Position numbers and translations under genes: made by a program. The notes beneath the pieces were generated by a model. The model was given only the letters and a program-made list of their open reading frames with translations. It made no database searches and was not told where the DNA came from. DNA of 46,495 bases from JAJTFW01 sp046160245 (GTDB taxonomy: Bacteria > Bacteroidota > Bacteroidia > AKYH767-A > OLB10): assembly GCA_046160245.1 (NCBI GenBank), contig JBJXGU010000267.1, positions 1 through 46,495 on the forward strand, given 5' to 3'. Below are positions 42,175-46,495 of this stretch, piece after piece (within the stretch, counting starts at the first letter, position 1; every line of letters starts with the position of its first letter).

Positions 42175-42726
42175 ATGAAAAAAGTAATTGCAGCTTTCAA
42201 TATGACACTTGACGGAGTTTGCGACCATACCACAGGGATTGCTGACGAAGATCTACACAACCATTACGCTGAATTGATAGATAATGGAAGTGTTATATTA
42301 TATGGGCGGACAACCTACCAACTCATGCAATTTTGGCAAGAACTCTTGAAAAAACCTTCTGGTGAAAAAGCAATGGACGACTTTGCAATTTCAATAGACA
42401 AAATTCAAAAACTTATTTTTTCAAACACACTAAAAGACACGGGTTGGGACAGTGCAAAACTTGCAAAGAGACCTCTTGACGAAGAAATTTTAGAACTCAA
42501 ACAACATGTAGATAAAGACATTCTTGTTGGAAGTCGGAGTTTGATTATTCAACTTTTAAACAGTAATCTTATTGATGAACTACAAATTTGTATTCACCCT
42601 ATCATTGAAGGGAAGGGGCTGCTACTATTTGACCAAATCAAGAATAAGATTATGTTGAAACTCATCAAGACAAAATTGCTAAGCTCAGGTGCTACTGTAT
42701 TTTATTATGAACCGATACGAGAATAA
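42175..42726 (+). CDS. RibD C-terminal/dihydrofolate reductase-like protein
   Basis: 183 aa cytosolic protein. The start KKVIAAFNMTLDGV, the NADPH-loop region VILYGRTTYQLM, and the later DILVGSRSLIIQLLNSNLIDELQICIHPIIEGKGLLLF match the RibD_C reductase superfamily (YyaP/YwjB type). These are NADPH-dependent reductases of often unknown substrate, not the classical folate enzyme. The gene is flanked by unusual non-coding stretches. Confidence 0.85.
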   Translation: MKKVIAAFNMTLDGVCDHTTGIADEDLHNHYAELIDNGSVILYGRTTYQLMQFWQELLKKPSGEKAMDDFAISIDKIQKLIFSNTLKDTGWDSAKLAKRPLDEEILELKQHVDKDILVGSRSLIIQLLNSNLIDELQICIHPIIEGKGLLLFDQIKNKIMLKLIKTKLLSSGATVFYYEPIRE

Positions 42727-42772
42727 AAACAACGAGCCGCTTATCAAATAACACACCATCATAATGTGACAA

Positions 42773-43639
42773 ATGACAGAAAATACAGAAAAAGAACATT
42801 TTGAAGAGCCGACAAGCAGTCATTCTGAAAATACATCAAACGAAATTCTAACTAAGAAAAATCCAGAAGGGATTAAGCCAAATCAAGAAACAGAAAATAT
42901 GGAAGTACATCATCATGCCCATCACAACGGAAAGAAAAATTGGAAGAGTTATTTCTGGGAATTTTTAATGCTATTCCTGGCTGTTTTTTGCGGGTTTTTA
43001 GCAGAGTACCAGTTAGAACATAAAATTGAAAGAGATAGGGAGGTGGTTTACCTAAAGAACCTATTTGAAGATTTAGAAGATGACGTATATCATTTTACTG
43101 AATACGATAGCATTTCTTTTCAGTATTTTTCCGTCATAGACTCTCTGATGATGCTGATGAAAAGTCCCGACAGAGATATGCATCTTAACAGAATTTACTA
43201 TTTGGAAAGAGCCGCTACAATGAACGTGAAAAATTTCCTTAGCTATAATGCGCGCACCTATGAACAAATGAAGCACTCCGGGCATTTGCGGTTATTAAGA
43301 AATCAACAAGTGGCTGATAGCATTTCAGCTTACTATTTTTCATTACAAGCGATTGACTTACAAAACAACATTATCAAAGACAGGATAACAGAATACATGC
43401 AGGGAGCAGGAAAAGTTTTTGATGCACAAATATTATTTCAAATCTTCAAAACCAAACAAGCGCCCAATATTGATTCATTAAAATTGATTACAAACAACGC
43501 ACAGGAAATAAATATGTTTCTGACAAATGCCCAATACTATTATGGGGCACGCAAACTACAACAAGAGGCTTGTAGTGAAAGAGCTAAACGCGCACAACGG
43601 ATATTGGAACTGATGAGAAAAGAATATAACTTTGAATAA
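42773..43639 (+). CDS. One-TM protein with His-rich N-terminus, DUF6090-like
   Basis: 288 aa. The first about 55 residues are hydrophilic and end in a His cluster (HHHAHHNGKKNWKSYFWEF). One transmembrane helix follows (LMLFLAVFCGFLAEYQL), then a long, mostly helical domain starting E-H-K-I-E-R-D-R-E. This layout is common in Bacteroidota; the helical part is like DUF6090 proteins, which I recall only by pattern. Function unknown. Confidence 0.7.
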   Translation: MTENTEKEHFEEPTSSHSENTSNEILTKKNPEGIKPNQETENMEVHHHAHHNGKKNWKSYFWEFLMLFLAVFCGFLAEYQLEHKIERDREVVYLKNLFEDLEDDVYHFTEYDSISFQYFSVIDSLMMLMKSPDRDMHLNRIYYLERAATMNVKNFLSYNARTYEQMKHSGHLRLLRNQQVADSISAYYFSLQAIDLQNNIIKDRITEYMQGAGKVFDAQILFQIFKTKQAPNIDSLKLITNNAQEINMFLTNAQYYYGARKLQQEACSERAKRAQRILELMRKEYNFE

Positions 43640-43800
43640 CCCGTTTTCTAATATCGAAAATCAAATCTTCGAAGGCACAATTGCACGAATCTGCTGGCAG
43701 CAGGCAAGCGTAAAAAGAGCACAGCTAAATTCAGCTTTACAGGTTTGTGATAGGAATTATTTAACACCTCTGAAATTATTCAAAAGTATTGGAAAATTTG

Positions 43801-43808
43801 TATCTTCG
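43801..43808 (+). promoter_or_regulatory. Candidate promoter for the SRPBCC pseudogene
   Basis: TATCTTCG, preceded by TTTG, differs by one base from TAnnTTTG. It is about 91 bp before the ATG at 43899. Confidence 0.4.
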
Positions 43809-43866
43809 AATTAAGTTTTACGGTGTATCATTCAATAATTTAAAATGGACATTCAAAATAAACTAA

Positions 43867-43882
43867 TCGCGAAGCCTCGCGA
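43867..43882. repeat. Inverted copy of the 16-bp word at 4860-4875
   Basis: TCGCGAAGCCTCGCGA, the exact reverse complement of 4860-4875, just upstream of the SRPBCC pseudogene. A separate small inverted repeat CTGCTG-G-CAGCAG lies at 43691-43703. Confidence 0.85.
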
Positions 43883-43898
43883 CTAAAAGCCTACAATC

Positions 43899-44357
43899 AT
43901 GAAAAAAATTCAATTCAAAGTAAGCGTAAATGCACCCGCAAGCAAAGTCTACAATGCAATGTTAGGTGTGGAAAGTAAATCAACTTATGAGTAATGGACA
44001 GCATTGTTCAATCCAACATCTACTTTCGAAGGAAGTTGGAACAAGGGAGGTAAAATTCTATTTGTTGGAGTGGATGACAAGGGAGAAAAAGGCCGTATGG
44101 TTTCTAAGATCGTTGAAAACATGCCCAACCGATTTGTTTCCATTCAACATTATGGTCTTGTAAAAGGGGATAAGGAAATTACAGTAGGACCAGAAGTGGA
44201 AAAATGGGCAAATGGATTGGAAAATTATACCTACGAAGAACGCGGCGGTACCACTCTCGTTACTGTGGACTTGGACACTACAGAAGATTTTGTAGATTAT
44301 ATGAATAATGCCTACCCAAAAGCGCTTGACAAGTTGAAAGAAATTTGTGAGAAATAA
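43899..44357 (+). pseudogene. SRPBCC (START/AHSA1-like) gene with one nonsense codon
   Basis: A continuous frame of 153 codons from ATG 43899 to TAA 44355-44357, interrupted only by TAA at codon 32 (43992-43994). Before it: MKKIQFKVSVNAPASKVYNAM, after it: W-T-A-L-F-N-P-T-S, GSWNKGGKILFVG, NRFVSIQHYG, and YEERGGTTLVTVDLDT. This is a typical SRPBCC ligand-binding fold. Related proteins would have Gln at the stop position, so CAA to TAA is a likely single-base change. Everything else is intact. It could be a recent pseudogene, a sequencing error, or an internal restart at TTG 44004. Confidence 0.8.
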
Positions 44358-44476
44358 AATGTCCATGGAAATAAACTAATTGCAAGGTGAAACGTTGATA
44401 GTCCTAAAATCGGGATGCTGAAAACCGAAAATTATGTAAAAATAAAACAAAGGATTAATCAACTTACCACTAAAAA

Positions 44477-45667
44477 ATGAGAAATATTTTAACTCTTATC
44501 GTATCAATTTTGCTTTGCAACAATTTATTTGCTCAACCCTTTCAAATCGGACATACTACGGTTACCTTCATTGATACCAGTCGAAACAACCGTTCCATTG
44601 CTACTGAAGTTTATTATCCCGCAGATGTTGCAGGAGATAATGAACCCATTACCATTGTTACCACTGATAAATTTCCAGTAATTAGTTTCGGTCACGGGTT
44701 TGTGATGACATGGAATGCTTATCAGAATATTTGGGATGCCGTGGTACAAGAAGGATTTATTATTGCATTTCCGAAAACCGAAGGCGGTTTGGCACCCTCA
44801 CATGCTGAATTTGGAAAGGACCTAGCTTTCGTGATTTCTGAATTAACAACTCTTGGACAAGACACTTCTTCATTATTTTATAATCGCGTTGACACGATGA
44901 ATTGTGTCATGGGACATAGCATGGGAGGCGGTTCTGCTTTTCTTGCTGCGCAGTTTGATCCTTCAATAAAAACAATGGCGACGCTGGCGGCGGCCGAAAC
45001 AAATCCATCTGCCATACAAGCTGGGGCAAGTCTTAGTATTCCATCCTTGATCATTGCCGGAGGTAATGATTGTGTTACACCTCCTTCGGCTAATCAAGTA
45101 CCGATGTATGACTCTTTGCAAAGCACTTGCAAGACTTTTATGAGTATTAATGGAGGAAGTCATTGCCAGATGGCTGATAATAATTTCTTGTGCAGTATTG
45201 GCGAAGCAACATGCACACCTCAACCCACAATTTCGCGTGCGGAACAGCATCTAGTTATTAGTAGCTATTTACTTCCTTGGTTAAAATATGAATTGAAAGG
45301 AGATTGCTTTTCAGGTGCTCAATTTGATTCACTGATCACCACTGACACGAGTATTGTTTTTCAAAAAACATGTTCACTTTGCACTACTACTACTTCTATT
45401 GAAAATACCTCAGCTTTAAGTTTGGAAGTATTTCCGAATCCTTTCCATGATGAGCTGTTTATTCAAAATGACCAAAGAGAAAAAAGTAGGGCTATGATTG
45501 AGGTATATTTAATGAATGGAAGCAAAGTGTTTTCTCAGAATTTTTCAACTGTCAAAGCCAATGAAAAACTCAAATTGAATTTAAAAGAAAATTTGACGGC
45601 TGGAATCTATTTGCTGAAAGTGACCATGGACGGTCAACATAGTTTTAGGAAAATAATTAGGCAATAA
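44477..45667 (+). CDS. Secreted alpha/beta hydrolase with T9SS sorting domain
   Basis: 396 aa. Signal peptide ends LFAQ. The hydrolase domain (about 25-285) has the nucleophile elbow G-H-S-M-G-G with Ser148, an acidic residue in IIAGGNDCVTPP and His in NGGSHCQM, a complete triad in the order of chlorophyllase/dienelactone-type or cutinase-like esterases. The opening segment IATEVYYPAD and PVISFGHGFVM are also typical. Residues about 310-396 are a T9SS type A signal (LEVFPNPFHDELFI, VYLMNGSKVF, LTAGIYLLKVT). It is expected outside the cell, acting on ester substrates that cannot be told from the sequence. Confidence 0.87.
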   Translation: MRNILTLIVSILLCNNLFAQPFQIGHTTVTFIDTSRNNRSIATEVYYPADVAGDNEPITIVTTDKFPVISFGHGFVMTWNAYQNIWDAVVQEGFIIAFPKTEGGLAPSHAEFGKDLAFVISELTTLGQDTSSLFYNRVDTMNCVMGHSMGGGSAFLAAQFDPSIKTMATLAAAETNPSAIQAGASLSIPSLIIAGGNDCVTPPSANQVPMYDSLQSTCKTFMSINGGSHCQMADNNFLCSIGEATCTPQPTISRAEQHLVISSYLLPWLKYELKGDCFSGAQFDSLITTDTSIVFQKTCSLCTTTTSIENTSALSLEVFPNPFHDELFIQNDQREKSRAMIEVYLMNGSKVFSQNFSTVKANEKLKLNLKENLTAGIYLLKVTMDGQHSFRKIIRQ

Positions 45668-46109
45668 ATAAATTTCAGGTTTGGAAAATTTGAGTAAATA
45701 GGTGCAGTAGCATGAACGTTATTTCAGTTGGAAGAGATTTTAAGACAGTGAATAGCGTCAGTTGATAAAAGCAAATTCACGCTAGCATGAATTGTTATTC
45801 TTTCTCTTAACTTTTGTGGATAACAATGTTATGTAATTTTTCAGGTAATGATGGGTTCATTCAGCCCATCAGAAATGTGCATGACGTTTCTCGCAAGCCT
45901 ATTGGATTGTATAAATTTCAACAAGCCTCTCAGTAAAAGCAACTTGGTACTTTAACTAGTTTTGAAAGCGTCAAAGAAATCTGCGAAAATCGTATTTATC
46001 CGTGTCATCCGTGTTCCCTTTTATGTTACTTTATAGTAAGAGGTTTAATATTAAAGAATCATCAGTATCCTAATATGTGTTCAATCCTTCAAAGTAAGAC
46101 TCGCAATTA
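45668..46109. other. Intergenic region with extragenic repeat-like segment
   Basis: About 440 bp with no credible gene. It contains an 8-bp inverted repeat ATTGTTAT/ATAACAAT (45791-45798 and 45820-45827). At 45978-46016 the phrase AAATCTGCGAAAATC, later ATCCGTGTCATCCGTGTTC, resembles a dispersed extragenic repeat that I recall from several bacterial genomes. Confidence 0.6.
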
Positions 46110-46495
46110 CTACCGCAACAACATAATTGTCCTCACCACCTGCTCATCCTTCAGCCTTCCATCTGCATACCCCTTGTAATTTATTTTAGCTACATAAATT
46201 CCTTCGGGTGCAAGGGTGTTTTTGTAAAACCCATCCCAAAAAGAATCGATATCATTTCCTGCAAAAACTTCTTGTCCCCAACGGTTATAAATTCGTAAAT
46301 TGAATTCTTCTATAATGCAATCGCTCACAATACTATAATTTTCATTTTTGGTATCGGAGTTCGGACTAAATGCATTTGGAATCCAAACATTGCATGGACA
46401 CTTCTCATAGGCGATACCGATAGTATCTCCCGCTACACCGCAAGTATTGGACGCCGATGCAAAATAAATTCCAGTTTGTTTCACAATGATAGATG
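46110..46495 (-). CDS. C-terminus of a large surface protein with gliding-motility (T9SS type B) sorting domain
   Basis: Partial: the frame is open through the window edge, so the true start is outside. The visible about 128 residues end in the type B C-terminal domain: CPCNVWIPNAFSPNSD, NENYSIV, FNLRIYNRWGQEVF, WDGFYKN, and APEGIYVAKINYKG. The segment before it (IYFASASNTCGVAGDTIGI) is like the last of a series of Ig/HYR-like repeats. Such proteins are usually very large adhesins exported by T9SS. Confidence 0.88.
   Translation of the reverse strand, partial: SIIVKQTGIYFASASNTCGVAGDTIGIAYEKCPCNVWIPNAFSPNSDTKNENYSIVSDCIIEEFNLRIYNRWGQEVFAGNDIDSFWDGFYKNTLAPEGIYVAKINYKGYADGRLKDEQVVRTIMLLR

Noticed and set aside
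43632..43814. 60-codon reading frame after the one-TM protein
   Set aside because: It overlaps the end of a real gene, contains a palindromic non-coding repeat and ends at the promoter candidate. Not a convincing protein.
1..46495. CRISPR arrays, tRNA or rRNA genes
   Set aside because: No regularly spaced repeats of suitable length and no tRNA- or rRNA-like sequence were recognised by eye; a tool-based scan was not possible.

Overview
The window is AT-rich bacterial chromosome from a member of the Bacteroidota. The evidence is the protein content: type IX secretion (T9SS) C-terminal sorting domains on at least five proteins and a gliding-motility-type C-terminus on a sixth, Omp28-type lipoproteins, a DUF6029-type barrel, an RND pump fused to a TolC-like domain, and several perfect copies of the phylum's -7 promoter element TAnnTTTG. 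I cannot assign a genus. No rRNA, tRNA, CRISPR array or complete mobile element was seen.

Layout. 1-5.7 kb (minus strand): a glutaryl-CoA dehydrogenase, then a tandem family of four small secreted proteins interrupted by one lipoprotein, a repeat-rich intergenic stretch, and a SAM methyltransferase. 6.0-24.9 kb (plus strand): sixteen co-directional, tightly spaced genes forming a metal-handling island. It holds two CzcA-type RND pumps (one with a fused outer-membrane TolC domain behind an internal signal peptide), two periplasmic adaptors (one very His-rich), a DUF6660-like Cys/His protein, two metal-binding lipoproteins (HMBD type and HMA type with four stacked Cys-X2-Cys units), a MerC-like protein, a TSUP permease and a P1B-2 ATPase with an altered DKTGT motif. 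Five genes in the island are not standard efflux genes: a membrane-anchored AlbA_2 protein, a small cytosolic protein, a YceI-like secreted protein, a lipoprotein, and a cytochrome/beta-propeller lipoprotein. No metal-responsive regulator is encoded in the island.

24.9-29.1 kb: a broken IS1634-type transposase lies against the cut end of an FG-GAP repeat pseudogene. The pseudogene was translationally coupled (ATGA overlap) to an intact upstream paralogue carrying a T9SS signal. 29.6-35.0 kb (minus strand): an Omp28 lipoprotein, a DUF6029 barrel, a TlpA-like thioredoxin and a large Omp28-like/adhesin protein with T9SS signal. Three of these four carry extracytoplasmic CXXC sites. 35.1-37.4 kb (plus strand): two T9SS cargo proteins, one probably a seven-bladed propeller. 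37.5-39.9 kb: a malic enzyme/phosphotransacetylase fusion. 39.9-45.7 kb: small secreted or barrel proteins, a RibD/DHFR-like reductase, a one-TM protein, an SRPBCC gene broken by one nonsense codon, and a secreted alpha/beta hydrolase with T9SS tail. The window ends inside a large surface protein with a type B (gliding-motility) C-terminus.

How the genes work together: in the island, cytosolic divalent metal would be moved to the periplasm by the P-type ATPase, captured by His/Cys-rich lipoproteins and adaptors, and expelled by the RND pumps through the fused TolC domain or another channel. This is inferred from family knowledge and gene order, not measured. All calls come from reading translations and motifs by eye; no database search was run.
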